From contig CM060853.1 in NCBI GenBank assembly GCA_030737835.1, forward strand, positions 18,534,895 through 18,598,894: a DNA stretch of 64,000 bases, in the 5' to 3' direction. Below the pieces are notes generated by a model. It worked only from the letters and a program-made list of their open reading frames with translations, was not told the origin of the DNA and made no database searches. The translations under genes and the position numbers were made by a program. The stretch's first letter is position 1; every line of letters begins with the position of its first letter. This document shows positions 10,454 to 22,666 of this stretch, in pieces. Origin of the DNA: Acorus gramineus. Taxonomy: Eukaryota > Streptophyta > Magnoliopsida > Acorales > Acoraceae.

Positions 10454-12725
10454 TATTTTTTTCTAATTTTTTGCCCGTGGTCCCCTGATCTGTGAGAGTT
10501 CATTGGTTGAACGACTAGATGGCTTTTATGTCATGATTTTAATCAGGCCCACATTTAATTTCAACGTTACGTTTGGTTGATGGTCTGTGTTTCTTTTATT
10601 TTTTTTGGGCGTTGGATGTACATGAAACGTGTATTATAATTAAAGAAAGAAAATAAAATAAAATAAAATAATATCATGATACCGTACCATTTTTTGTATA
10701 AAATAAAAAAAAAGCCAAAAGTGCGATTGATCGATTGATTATCAAATTTTTATTCAATACAAAATTTAATTCATGATTGGGAAGGTATAAACATACGTGT
10801 GATGTGACAAAATAAAAAATTTACTATGAAGAGAAAATTAAAGTGAAATTTAACGTTAAATGTGTGTTTAATTAACCTAAAGAGTAGTCTGATCACACAT
10901 GCTTGTGAAACACTAAATATAATTACTATAAGATAATCAAAAGGATCAATCTGAAATTTATGAAAAAAAAATCACTAAAAATGTATATATATATATACAT
11001 GACAGTATCGTTACAATTAATTTTATGTTGCATTTGACTGTAAGGTTAAAACGTTAATATTAATTATTAGAATCTTGTGTTTCAAATTCAATTTTTGAAA
11101 AACGTTATTTTATTAGTTTTTCAACCGTAAGACTTTTTGACAAAATAATGGTTTGAAAAGTTAAACACTGAAAATGTATTTGAATCCAAGTTTTAAAATT
11201 TTTAACTTTTTAAACACATAATATTCTTAAACTCGTATCCAAACAAATCATTAGTTTTTTTAATATATGTTCTTTTTGTCTCATGAAATTGGTGATGCGA
11301 GTCGATTTGGTAGCAAACCAATTAGTGGTGTATATATATCAACATCTATGCTTGGATAACAATTATGCATTGGGAGTTCAAAACTGTTGGAAGAGAGTCG
11401 TCCCGATCTCTGGTTGAGTCAATGTTCATCTTTAAGGCCCCGTTTGGTTGCTCGTTTAGGTGCGTTTTTGTTTTTTGAAAAAGTAAAAAGTTAAAATCAT
11501 GCCGTCAAAAGGGACAACTTTTTACATAATCGGAAGCTGGATTTTTTTTAATTTTTCCCCGAAAGCAGAAAAAATCTCCAAAGTGGCTTCATAGTTCATA
11601 CCATCAATGTGATCTTTCTGGTGTTCAACCACTTTAGATAAAACAAGTGTCATTAATTCAAAAATTAATTAGTTGTTCAGTTTATCATTTATTGAGACAA
11701 TCGAGCTAATATATCTTGCACAATCATAAAATAATTCAAGATTTTTTTTCTTTTTTTCGTGTTTATGGAAATGATGCAGATCAAATCAAGTGACCAATCC
11801 AACAATGGAATGTAGGATGACATTGTATAATTCTTTTAGTGTAGGTTTGACAATGTGTTAAGATTTGAAGGATATGTTATTTTAATTTAAGGAATAAATA
11901 GTTTATCAATTTTATTTATATTTATCAAAATCATAATAAAAAAAATGAAATATACGTTCGGTCTTTAAGTAAAATGGAAAATCATCATTTTCATTTTAAA
12001 ATTAAAATAACTATTTATCTATTATCTTGATTATTTTTATACTAGGGATAAGTTGAATTCCATTCATTTCTCTATAATTATCTCCTTATTCCACTTCTTA
12101 TATCCCCTGTCAAACATGCCCCAGCGAGTTGTAAAAAAATCCAAAATCTTCCATTATTTTTTTGCATTTTGATTAAAAATTAAATAATATTAACATATTT
12201 CTCACTGTGTCATTATTTCTTTCATTCTTTCTTTTTTGATAGTAATCATTGTCATTATTTCTGGTTCAATGGGCCTCTGAGTTTTTAAAGCACGGAAAAT
12301 TAAAAACATTGAAAAAAATTAGGGTTGACTACTTTTGATGTCCTAATGTGTTTTTGAGATTTAAAGTTATATAAATTTATAATGATTACATGCAGTTTAA
12401 AAAATAAAATGCATATGCTGTTGTATTTTTCAAATTGATAATCACAGGGGTTGCCCACTACATAATAGATTGTTTAGCACCATCAACACCTTAAGATATG
12501 AACGCTGAGAATGGCTATTTTTGCTCTATTACTAATTGAATGAATTAATTTTTATAAAATGTAATATTTTTTAATGATGTATATGCATACTTCACTTAAG
12601 AAAGTAGATATCTCACTGGATGGATATGAAGATATATATATAGACTATTTAAGGACTGTTTACATGGATTGCATAGCATTCTTTATATAAAATCGTTTTA
12701 AAACAATATATGTTTCACTGTCTTA

Positions 12726-13120
12726 GAGCATCTGTAATGGACAAGTTAACTCATTAGTTAGTGTCAGATTTTTAGAAAACATGTAAAAATAGTGCTTCAA
12801 TGGAAGTGTTAAGGGCATGCTAAATGTGGGCCCCATCTGTCATATATTAAGGGAAGTGTTAACTGTGGCTAGTGTTTTAGCCAACTAAATATGGATCCCA
12901 CCATTTAAAAGATTTAAAAAAATATTATTTTGGGTGAATGGAGAGGTTTGAGTGGTTGAGAGGTGAGCCCACTATTATTTTAATTAGTTATTTAGCTAGT
13001 CCATTGGAATAACTACAACCAACTAAATAATAATATAGTAAATGAGTGTCTAGTTGAGTGATAAAGTACTGACATGACATTTAACATCTTAATTAACTAA
13101 TATGTCCACTGGAGATGGTC
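12726..13120. mobile_element. Tourist-like (PIF/Harbinger) MITE
   Basis: Begins GAGCATCTGTAATGGACA and ends TGTCCACTGGAGATGGTC. The two ends are inverted repeats (the complement of the right end is GACCATCTCCAGTGGACA). It is flanked by the 3-bp duplication TTA at 12723-12725 and 13121-13123, diagnostic of PIF/Harbinger insertion. At 395 bp with no coding capacity it is a non-autonomous element needing a transposase from elsewhere. Confidence 0.85.
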
Positions 13121-13550
13121 TTAGTATATAATTCATTAAAAAAAAAAGATTATTTTCTCATATATAATCCAAAAAACAAAAAAACTAAAACTAAGACGTG
13201 TGAACCGCAGATGAAGCAAACATATATGGCATGAAATAACGAGGTCGTTCATGTGGCTCTGAGCCCTGAAGCATGATTTTCACCGGGAAAATGGTACGTC
13301 CAACCCGTTCTGCAAGGTCCACAATGTTGTCGTCTTTTTTTTTTAAAAGAAAAAAAAAATCACGCACTGTCCTAAAGAAATAAATAATATTATATAAAAT
13401 AAAATATATATATTAAAATATACAATAATATATTTTTTTTCTACTTTAAAAAAAAAAATTATATCTTACATTATAATAAACCCCATACAGACAGCATTTT
13501 TTACTGTCTTCTTACCGCACTATCGTAGTATATGAGACTGTAGCTAGGGG

Positions 13551-13905
13551 TGATAAACGTGTCGAACGAACCGAGCTTTCGTTTATAAATGAGTCGAGTC
13601 GAGCTCATGAGCCTCAACGAGCCTAGTGTTCTTTTTCATTTTAGGCTAAATGAGCCAAGTTCATGAGCCTAAACGAGCATAACTTTTTTGTTGATTTAAT
13701 GTTCTGATTTTATAAAGGAGTTTAATCAAGCTTCAACTAAGTTTTTTATAACACAGACGAGTCGAGTTTGAACACAAAATGAAGCTCGATCCAGATCCCG
13801 AGTCTAACCGAGCTTTAAAAATTGTTCAAGCTCGTTCATTTGCTTAATTGAACGAGCTTGTACGAGCTCAGACTGAGTTGAGTCCAAGCAGCTTGGTTCG
13901 TTTAA
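13551..13905. repeat. GAGCTCG-rich inverted repeat
   Basis: The left end (AACGAACCGAGCTTTCGTTT) and the complement of the right end (AAACGAACCAAGCTGCTTGG) match. The interior is full of GAGTCGAG, CGAGCTC and AACGAGC motifs, which pair across the element. No ORF. This composition is seen in degenerate plant DNA transposons; the superfamily is not assignable from the sequence alone. Confidence 0.6.
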
Positions 13906-13906
13906 C

Positions 13907-16073
13907 ATACTAGTTGAAGCACATGTGCGTTGCACATGAATTATTTTGTTGATAATTTAACAAACAAAGAGTAAGATATTTAATTTCTTTTGAATTATTA
14001 TGTCCCATTTTTTACTTATTTTCTGTTTGAATAATTTATATATATTTGTACTTTCTTGTTAGTGTTAGATTATGATCCTTGATATTCAAATTATTCAATA
14101 ATTATCATTATAGTATGTGTATGAGGTGTTACTTAGAAAATTTTATGCATATAAAGAGAAATTTAATTCTTATTCACTAACTCATCCACGTAGATATGTA
14201 GAAATGAAATATCTAAATCCACATAAATATGGATATTAACATATCAGATCCGTATCCCAATTTTGATTGAATTTACTCTCCCTTCCAAATTTATTTAATT
14301 TTTTATTAATAATTAAATACATAGAGCTTCTATTATATATAAGGATTTTCTAACGGTTACAATATATAATATATGTAGGTATATTATATAATTATATAAA
14401 ATTAAGTTGCATATATATTAAATTTAGATATATAATCATGTAATTGATTGTAAAGAATGTTAAAGGGTAAATACAAATAAATGTATAGAATTAAAATAAA
14501 TGTATAAATTAAATACATTAAACACATTATATATGGTATTTGATTTCAAAGAATTTGAAAGGGTAAATTTAGACATATAAATGTGTAATTGATTGTGAAG
14601 AATGTTAAATGTTAAATATGAATAAATGTATAGAATTAAAATAAATGCATAAATTAAATACATTAAACACATTATATAAGGTATTTGATTTCAAAGAATT
14701 TAAAAGGATAAATATGTCTAATCAAATATAATTTGGGGTAGGAATAAATTTTCATGAATTGATAAGGGTAAACATGTCCAACGAATGTTTTTCATGGATT
14801 AACATATCCAATTAAAGGGGATGATGCCCTGGTTTTGTATTGAAACTTTTCTTCCTTCGTAACACTGTCTTCGTCTTCGTCGATCATTCTGGACAGAGAG
14901 GGAAAAAAAAAAAAAGGGGTTGTAACAGCGTCTTCGTCGATCATTCTTGACGGAGAGAAAAAAAAAAAAAGGGGCGAATGTCAAAAGGGATATTTAAATT
15001 CTAGATACATGTAACTTTATATATATATATGTGTGTGTGTGTGTGTAACAGGTGGATCATAGATACATGTTGTGTGTGTACGTGTGTGTGTGTGTGTGTA
15101 ACAGGTGGATCATAGATACATGTAACTTTATATATATAATTTAATTAATAAAATTTAATATATATAGGTTAATATGGTAACATGTGCATGTAATATTATA
15201 TATATTAGGATTTTGTAATAATTTAGATACATTGATTTAAACATAAACTTTACGATTCAATTATAATTTGATAGATTGTCATTATTTATTAAATCTCTCA
15301 AAAATATATAAGGATAAAAATGTGCATGTAATATAACATATATTACATAAAGTTTATGTTTAGATTAGAATAATTTGAAAGGGTAAATATGTCTGATCAA
15401 AAATAATTTTTTATAGGAATAGATTTTCATGAATTGTTAAGGGTAAACAAAAATGTGCATGTAATATAACATATATTACGTTTTTTATATAATTTAGATT
15501 GGAATAATTTGAAAAGGTAAATATGTCTAATCAAAAATAATTTTCGATAGGAATAGATTTTCATGAATTGTTAAGGGTAAACAACATGTAATTGAAAGGG
15601 TATATATTAATTTTTGGTTCAATTTTATCTCCCTTACATATTTGTATATTTTTTATTAATAATTACAAACATAGGACTTCTATTTTATATAAGGATTTTC
15701 TAAACGTTACAATATAATATATGTAGATATATTATATAATTATATAAAATGAAATTGAATTTATCCCTTACATATTTGTATATTTTTTATTAATAATTAC
15801 AAACATAGGACTTCTATTTTATATAAGGATTTTCTAAACATTACAATATAATATATGTAGATATATTATATAATTATATAAAATGAAATTGAATTTATTA
15901 AAAAATTTATAATATCATGTAATTGATTGTGAAGAATGTAAATACGAATAATTTGAAAGGGTAAATATGTATGATGAAATATCATTTGGGATAGGAATGG
16001 TTTTTCATGAATTGATAAGGGTAAATGCGTCCAATGAATGTTTTTCATGGATTGGTACTTTTATAGATAGTAT
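13907..16073. repeat. AT-rich composite region of locally duplicated blocks
   Basis: Blocks recur at several scales. An ~144-bp unit containing TAATTGATTGTAAAGAATGT starts at 14441 and again at about 14585. A ~77-bp unit with CTTCGTCGATCATTCT plus a poly-A/GGGG tail occurs twice at 14860-14975. A (TG)n plus AACAGGTGGATCATAGATA unit occurs twice at 15031-15122. A ~132-bp unit with TGTGCATGTAATATAACATA occurs at 15321 and 15453. A ~134-bp unit is doubled at 15632-15765/15766-15899, with a diverged relative at 14280-14400. Phrases such as GGGTAAA..GTC(C/T)AAT and TTTTTCATGGATT recur throughout. The ends read ATACTAG and TAGTAT, which may be element termini. No credible gene. Confidence 0.7.
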
Positions 16074-16098
16074 AGATATAGATATAGATAGATAGATT
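16055..16098. repeat. (TAGATA)n-type microsatellite
   Basis: A run of ATAGATAGTATAGATATAG-type repeats followed by GATAGATAGATT, at the right end of the duplicated region and about 300 bp upstream of the PPR start codon. Confidence 0.8.
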
Positions 16099-16395
16099 AT
16101 AAAACAGACTAATAAGGGTACGAGCAGTTGAGCACTCTGTCCACTGGCTTGACGCACACCCGAACCGATGTCACGTGGTCATGAGCCACTGCACACCTCG
16201 GGTGGGCTCCCACTCCTTGAGTATGGGCCTTCCCAACGGAGCCCACAATTATGGGCCACATCAAAGAGTTGGACGCGGGTCAAGGCCCCGAATCGCAACA
16301 GTCAGTCATGCCGCAACAATGACCCAAATTGATATACAGGTAGGAAGACAGTCCACCCAACATTCTTCTCTCTCTCTCCCCCGCTTCAAGAAGCC

Positions 16396-19308
16396 ATGAA
16401 ACCTCCCAAACCTCTCACTCTCTCCAGAAACCCATTCAAACCCATTTCAATTCTCTCTCCTCTCTCCTCCTCTTCAAACCCTCAATCAAACCATACCCAA
16501 CATGCCCACATCCCCCCCTCCAAGACCCACCTCTACTCCTCCTTCTTCTGCACCCTTATCGAGGCCTACCTTGCTTGTCGCCGCTTCTCCGACGCCACCC
16601 GGGCCTTCTCTTCCATGCGCCGCCTCCACGGACTCAACCCGGACACCGACGGATGGAATCGCGTCCTCTACGGGTTCAACGCCTCGGGATACGTCTCCCA
16701 GGTACCGATCCTGTATTCGGAGATGCTGAATTGCGGAAGAACTCCCAGCGTTTTCACTCACAATGTGTTGGTTCACGCTTTCTGCAAATTGGGTTTGATT
16801 GGGGATGCATTGGATTTGCTTAGGAGGGTTGAAACCGATGTTGTTAGCTATAACACTGTCATTTGGGGGCTTTGCAGGGGAGGTTCGGTTGAGTCTGCGA
16901 CTGGGTTCTTGTCAGAGATGCTTAAGAGGGGGGTTGGGTTTGACGCGTTTAGTTGCAACACTTTGGTTCATGGGTTTTGCCGGAAAGGGTTGGTTAATGA
17001 AGCGCAGGCATTGAGGGATATGTTGGTTAGAGGTGGTGTTGAACCGGACGTCATTGGCTTCAATACGTTGATCGATGGGTATTGTAAGATTGGTAGGATG
17101 AGTGTTGCTCGTGATCTGTTTGAGAGAATGAGAAGAGAAGGTGTTTCACCTGACATTATTAGTTATAATTGTTTGATTGATGGGTATTGTAGAGTTGGTG
17201 ATTTTAGCAGTGCGAAGGCTCTAATGGATGATATTTTAAGTGCAAAGTTGGATACTGATTCTCCTGAAGGTGAGAATGGGTGTTTGAATTTGGAGCCAAA
17301 CATCGTGACACACACGAGTTTTATAAGCGCTTATTGTAATCAGAGAGGGCTTGATGAAGCACTCTCTTTGTACGAGGAGACAGTTAAGAATGGGTATTTG
17401 CCTGATGTGGTTACATACAGTTCAATAATGAATGGATTCTTTAAGAATTTGAAGTTGGTTGAAGGGACAGCGGTGTTCAGGGAGATGGAGAAGACAGGTG
17501 TTGCGCCAGACCATGTCTCGTACTCTAATTTGATAGATTCTTTTTTTAAAGCAGGGAGATCAGTGGAGTCTTCCATGTTTATGAAGGACATGCTTGTTCG
17601 CGGTATCCCATTTGATTTGATTACATACACTATGTTGATGGATGGACTTTTTAAGGTTGGAAAGGCAGATGAAGCAGAGGACATGTTTGAGACATTGCTG
17701 AGGGTCGGTCTCTCCCCCAATCACATCACATATTCTGCATTAATTAATGGGCTTTGTAAGGCTGGCAACATGAAGGGTGCGGAGCTTGCTCTATTATATA
17801 TGGATGAAAAGGGTAGGGAAGGCAATGTTATTACCTACTCATCTGTTATCAATGGCTATATTAAAAAGGGAATGCTTACTGAAGCTATTGATGTTATAGG
17901 GAAGATGAAAGAGAGACACATTTTTCCGAATGTTGTTACTTATGGTGCAATAATTGATGGCCTCTTCAAGGTGGGTAGAGATGATTTGGCTCTTGACATG
18001 TACAAGGAAATGGTAGAGGGAGGGTTGGAGGTGAATAATTATGTGCTTGACATACTGGTAAATGGATTAAGGAAAATTGGGAAAATGGGGGAAGCAGAAG
18101 GGTTATTCAATGATACAGTTCAAAGGGGTTTATCAATAGACCAGGTCAACTATACAACTATCATGGATGGTCTCTTCAAGAGGGGGAAAACATCAGCTGC
18201 CCTCAAAGTTGGCCATGAAATGATGGAAAATGGTATACAACCTGATGTTGTTGCCTACAATGTCTTCATTAAATGTCTATGCAAGCTTGGAAAATTTGAT
18301 GAAGCGTTATCCTTTCTCTCTGAAATGAAAGCTTTAGATATAACTCCTGACCATGCCACATTCAACACAATGATTGCGGCACTTTGCAAGAAAGGTAAGA
18401 TGGATGCCATGTTCAAAATTTGTGATGAAATGAAGAGTCACGGATTGTATCCGAATCTAATCACTTACAGTACTATAGTGGGAGGTTTATGTGAAGAAGG
18501 TGAGGTGGATAAAGCAATGGAAGTGCTAAATGAAATGACTGCATATGGTCTTCGTCCAAACTCCATAATCCATAAAAAAATGCTTCATGCCCAGGCAAAG
18601 GGAAAGAATGCAGATTCCATTTTACAAATGCATGAACACTTGATAGAAATGGGGCTTATTCCTGATTTGGACATCTATAATAACCTCGTTCATATCTTGT
18701 GCACTTTTGGGATGACTAGCAAAGCAACCAGTGTTTTAAATGACATCCTAAAAAGAGGCATGCCAGGAGTTTGTCTGGACATTACAACCTATAATGCCAT
18801 CCTATCTGGCCTTTCTGAAGCGGGGTTAATGAAAGAAGCTAATGAAATCATGAACGAGATGCAGGAAAAAGGCTTGGATCCCAATGCCATCACCTACAAT
18901 ATTCTGGTCTCGGGGCATGGTAAGATAGGCAATAAGAAGGATTCTATTAGACTTTACTGCGAAATGGTGAGGAAGGGCTTCATTCCTATGTTGGGTACGT
19001 ACAATATACTTATCAATGATTTTTCTAAGGTGGGGATGATGATCCAAGCAAGGGAATTGTTTAATGAAATGCATAAGAGAGGGGTGTCACCAAATTCCTC
19101 GACATATGACATACTGATCAGGGGGTGGTCTAAGCTATCAAACAGGGCTGAAGTGCAGAGACTGCTGAAAGAGATGGATAAGAATGGTTTTGTTCCTTGT
19201 GGAAGTACCATTGGGTGCATCAGTAATGCATTTGCAAGGCCAGGACAGAGAGGGCATACCCGGAGAATACTGAAAAGTTTCTATGAAAGAAAGGAATCAG
19301 AAAGGTGA
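16396..19308 (+). CDS. P-class pentatricopeptide repeat protein, 970 aa, intronless
   Basis: A single uninterrupted ORF of 970 codons. The N-terminal ~60 residues are rich in Ser, Pro and basic residues with few acidic ones, consistent with an organelle-targeting presequence. From about residue 100 to the end the protein is an array of some two dozen ~35-residue PPR motifs of P type, each with a core like VTYNTLIDGLCKAGK followed by A..L..EM...G..P; examples are VVSYNTVIWGLCRGG, DVVTYSSIMNGFFK and NVVTYGAIIDGLFK. There is no E, E+ or DYW tail, so an RNA-editing deaminase role is not indicated. Proteins of this class bind organellar RNA one base per repeat, for stabilisation, splicing or translation. 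By overall layout it resembles Arabidopsis At5g14770, a mitochondrial PPR protein. That orthology is from memory and unverified, and the RNA target is unknown. Confidence 0.93.
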   Translation: MKPPKPLTLSRNPFKPISILSPLSSSSNPQSNHTQHAHIPPSKTHLYSSFFCTLIEAYLACRRFSDATRAFSSMRRLHGLNPDTDGWNRVLYGFNASGYVSQVPILYSEMLNCGRTPSVFTHNVLVHAFCKLGLIGDALDLLRRVETDVVSYNTVIWGLCRGGSVESATGFLSEMLKRGVGFDAFSCNTLVHGFCRKGLVNEAQALRDMLVRGGVEPDVIGFNTLIDGYCKIGRMSVARDLFERMRREGVSPDIISYNCLIDGYCRVGDFSSAKALMDDILSAKLDTDSPEGENGCLNLEPNIVTHTSFISAYCNQRGLDEALSLYEETVKNGYLPDVVTYSSIMNGFFKNLKLVEGTAVFREMEKTGVAPDHVSYSNLIDSFFKAGRSVESSMFMKDMLVRGIPFDLITYTMLMDGLFKVGKADEAEDMFETLLRVGLSPNHITYSALINGLCKAGNMKGAELALLYMDEKGREGNVITYSSVINGYIKKGMLTEAIDVIGKMKERHIFPNVVTYGAIIDGLFKVGRDDLALDMYKEMVEGGLEVNNYVLDILVNGLRKIGKMGEAEGLFNDTVQRGLSIDQVNYTTIMDGLFKRGKTSAALKVGHEMMENGIQPDVVAYNVFIKCLCKLGKFDEALSFLSEMKALDITPDHATFNTMIAALCKKGKMDAMFKICDEMKSHGLYPNLITYSTIVGGLCEEGEVDKAMEVLNEMTAYGLRPNSIIHKKMLHAQAKGKNADSILQMHEHLIEMGLIPDLDIYNNLVHILCTFGMTSKATSVLNDILKRGMPGVCLDITTYNAILSGLSEAGLMKEANEIMNEMQEKGLDPNAITYNILVSGHGKIGNKKDSIRLYCEMVRKGFIPMLGTYNILINDFSKVGMMIQARELFNEMHKRGVSPNSSTYDILIRGWSKLSNRAEVQRLLKEMDKNGFVPCGSTIGCISNAFARPGQRGHTRRILKSFYERKESER

Positions 19309-21516
19309 AATTTTCTTAAAATAAAAGTTCATGTAGTTCTTGTGTCTTTGACAAATTCTTTAGCTTAACAAAATTATAAACAGCACTAAATTGAAACTAG
19401 GTGCTGTCATGAATAGATGATCTTTTTATGATGATGAGATCATGTGAGCATTTTTTATTTCTTTGACAATTTTATTAGATTCCTCCATGGCTTGTTCTTA
19501 ATAGATACATTCCCTTATACAGATTATGAGGCTTTTCAAGCGCTCTGAGGAATCAGCAGTTTGCAATGGTGCAGAAGCTTTGGAGTATCAGAAGTTGCCC
19601 ATGGCAAGTTCAGTGTGGAAGTTTTTGCCCAAAAACACTGATATTCAGTAAGTTCAAATTTCCTTCACCGTGTACTTGTTCATATCATTAGACCAGGTTT
19701 TGCATAAGCTATAGTTAAATTTAAATTGCATTGAATGCACTAAAGCTTTAATGAATCCGTGGTTCCATGTAGAATATTTTTCATCATGATGAATTATCTA
19801 ATTGTACCTGTTCTGACACTGGAAGGGATCAACGAAAGCAGACATTATGGGGATCCTCATCTTGGATTGAAACTGACTGATCAAACATGGTAAATATTGA
19901 TTCTCTTTGCACTAGTTTGATTCTTGCTAATATGAAATGAATGGCAGAGTGGAGAATCGGATTATGTTGGTCAGATCAATGGTGCAACCACATATTGGTG
20001 TCATGGATTTTTATGCTATATTAAATCACATAAAAGAAATTTCTGGGAGTCTCTTGACTAAATTGTTTTGATCTTTCAATGCGAAAACAAAAGTTAATAA
20101 AATCAAGAGGACACATGCATATGAATTTAAATAGAGGTCCTTGGTGCATGCGCAAAACTGACTATGCTGGTAAAAAAAATTAATTTTTTTTTCCTGTTAA
20201 TGGTAACCAGTTAATAGAATTGCTTGTTGGAATTACTGTCAAGGTATAATGTCAATATACTTTATATATAGATTTCTAATAATGGCAAGAAACTCAACTG
20301 TTGCCATGAATTTGGTTGCAGGATTGCTTTTGTGTTCCTTAGGCATGGACGTTAATTCTCTATTATGGTCGACTGAAGCCTCATATTCCACTTGCCATTT
20401 CAATGTGCTGATTCATAAAGGTCCTATTTCTTGGTTTCCTTATGCTTGTTAATTAGTGTATATTTAGTTATTTACTTATATGTTTTACACACACATCTCA
20501 ATGATTGACATTTATATTCGCAACTGAGGCTTTTCCTTTGAGCAAAGATATGTTTTAAATTTTTAATAATAGATGGCTTGTCTCTATTTTGTGAAGATGC
20601 TTCATCTTGCAGGAAAGCTATCTAAATGGAACTGTTGTGGATCTAATAGCTCGGATGATTAATCTTTGTATTGATTATTTTGTCTACTACTACATACTAC
20701 ATATATAAAAGATGCCAAATCCGTCTCCTATCTGTAGGTGTCTTCCAGCTCCAGTTCTTCACTTTATGGTTTTCCTCGTGAACCTTGAAATTGGGATCAG
20801 TGAGCCATACTTCATTTCTTCTATTTATTCTTTGGGTTTTCTGCAGGACTTGAGTGGTTGCGGAAAAATAATACTCTCTGCCATTGAAGTCGCCATAAAT
20901 TAAAGTCGAAGATTGAATGATATATGGACCGTGGTTGCTTTTCCACAGAGCCCCGTTCTTTTATCTCTGTTGGCAGTTCGACCTGAATATTCACAGATAT
21001 GGATCATTCATCAACTACACTCCTTCGTGGAGGAAAATTGGAATCTATATGGTATGCCAACTCTGAGGAGTATGTTCATGCATGCATTGTGAATGTTTGA
21101 GTGGGCATTCCTCTAAAATTCATTTTGCACACTCAATTTTTTCTCATTCCTATTTTTAAGTTCTTCATTTTGCTATAGTTTTGTAGAAGCAGAATGTTTC
21201 AAATGCGTTGTGTAGATGCTCTCATCTACTACATATATCTTTATCATGATATTCCATGCATTCAGGTCTATGAAAACATTTAAAAATATGGGTAAGATGA
21301 AAATATGTCATGACAGATGCGTCTATTAAATCACTAGCTCCGAAACTTGCATCATGATTTGACCAGAACTGTATGCAGTACCTAGGACAGTGTATAATAA
21401 TAATAATAACAACAACAATAATAATGTATATGCATATACAATCTGAATTGAACTTGATGCCATATTTTATCCAGTCCTTTTAGCAGAAGTGACGTGTTAA
21501 AATAATGTATACATAC
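19309..21516. other. Interval between PPR and C2-domain genes
   Basis: Contains the PPR 3' UTR and, at its right, whatever 3' exon or UTR the C2 gene has. The stretch 19525-19650 has slightly more coding-like composition but no open frame that I recognise. An (AAT/AAC)n microsatellite lies at 21398-21425. Otherwise I see nothing definite. Confidence 0.5.
21398..21425. repeat. (AAT/AAC)n microsatellite
   Basis: Trinucleotide run ATAATAATAATAACAACAAC continuing to ATAATG, just downstream of the last recognised C2-gene exon. Confidence 0.8.
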
Positions 21517-22666
21517 ATTTGCAATAAATTTTAGGCCAATCTTGATCTCCCCTGCATAGGTTCCATCTGCAAGAACAACATTGTATGGAGCTGGTTTCAA
21601 TTCTACGCAGCCCTTCTGACCTCCTTCACGTATTATGCCTCCCAGATGGACTCTGTAGAACAATTTATAGATGTTTCAATGTCAAGATTTGGGAAGAAAC
21701 AAGTAAATAAAAACCACCCATTTTTATGTTTTTTCATAGAAACTTTTTTTTTTTCCATTGTAATTTGGCTCACTCTTATTTTCAGAATGAGTCCTTTCTC
21801 TAACACATCTACTAGGGAAATCATTAGAGGCTAAACCTGAGATGATCAAAGAAGTCCAGGTTATTTGTTAATTGCATATCTATTACCAGATTAATGGTAC
21901 CAAGCAAGATTTGTTGAGATCTTTTCTTTGTTCTATCTTGTCATATCAGCATAATTCTTTGATAAAAATGAAGCTCACAGTGGGTTAATATTCCTGGCAG
22001 AAAGTGGCATAAACTGTAACAGTCTGTGGATGGAATTTGAAACAGCATTGCACGTAGCACACAATTCAGCAGATTTACAATTTCTAAAGAAAAAAAAAGG
22101 AAGATCATGTCCTACTTGTAATTTGCATCATATAATCTGTAAAGTCAACCAATCTTACATGGCTTGGCCAATGGTACCCGCGTCTGTGAAGGTACCCTTG
22201 TCCATAATTCTTAGCCTGAGCTGGGTTTTACTTCGCCAATCAGGGTATTCAAATTTGAACTTGAATTTTTCATTCCACCAGATCTTCTTATCTTTGCCTG
22301 TATCAAGAGTAAAATTATATTTCAAATTGGAGGATACATGCACAAGATCTCCTTTTTTTCATATTCTTCTCTTCTAGGATCATATAAACTGTTCCATTTA
22401 TGATCCTCTGGCACTATTTGCAGGAGATATTAAAGCTACCTGATGTAGTTTTGCTTTGGTAAGCTTGGTTTCCGCATTCGATGACTACATATTGGCTGGG
22501 ATGTCCTGTATCAGAACACAACAGATTGAAATAATTCTCCGGCTACAGGTTCAAGTATTCGAAAGGTCTACTTTAAAGGATAGAGAGAGAAAGCTTTACC
22601 TAATAAACTGGAGTTCTTGAGGCGTTCAGCACTCACAAGAAGCACCTCCAATGTGCCTCCTTTCAT
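21517..22666 (-). CDS. Small C2-domain protein (elicitor-responsive protein 3 / PP16-like)
   Basis: Four exons on the minus strand splice in frame: 22600-22666, 22440-22505, 22159-22297 and 21517-21652, coding for at least 136 aa. The translation is one C2 beta-sandwich: MKGGTLEVLLVSAERLK, then GHPSQYVVIECGNQAYQSKT, then WWNEKFKFKFEYP, LRLRIMDKGTFTDAGTIGQA and PAPYNVVLADGTYAGEIKIG. Such short plant C2 proteins are cytosolic or membrane-peripheral. The first calcium-binding loop lacks the usual Asp-Pro-Tyr (it reads HPSQY), so calcium binding may be weak or absent. The 3' end is uncertain: either GT at 21516 leads to an unseen last exon, or translation reads on to a stop at 21382 through a low-complexity tail. 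The start is also uncertain because an AG lies two bases before the ATG, so an upstream exon could add residues. Confidence 0.8.

Noticed and set aside
14460..14672. Small membrane-protein-like ORF (minus)
   Set aside because: The Leu/Ile/Tyr/Phe-rich translation is an internally repeated product of AT-rich duplicated DNA, without a conserved family or codon bias.
13907..16073. CRISPR-like or satellite array
   Set aside because: Units differ in length, each is duplicated only once or twice, spacers are not uniform, and the sequence is a plant nuclear genome.
16175..16399. Upstream 74-codon ORF before the PPR gene
   Set aside because: No domain, different frame, and it overlaps the PPR start by a few bases. 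At most an incidental uORF.
21646..21834. Plus-strand ORF opposite the C2 gene
   Set aside because: It overlaps the antisense of a confirmed C2 exon and its flanking intron, with no domain.
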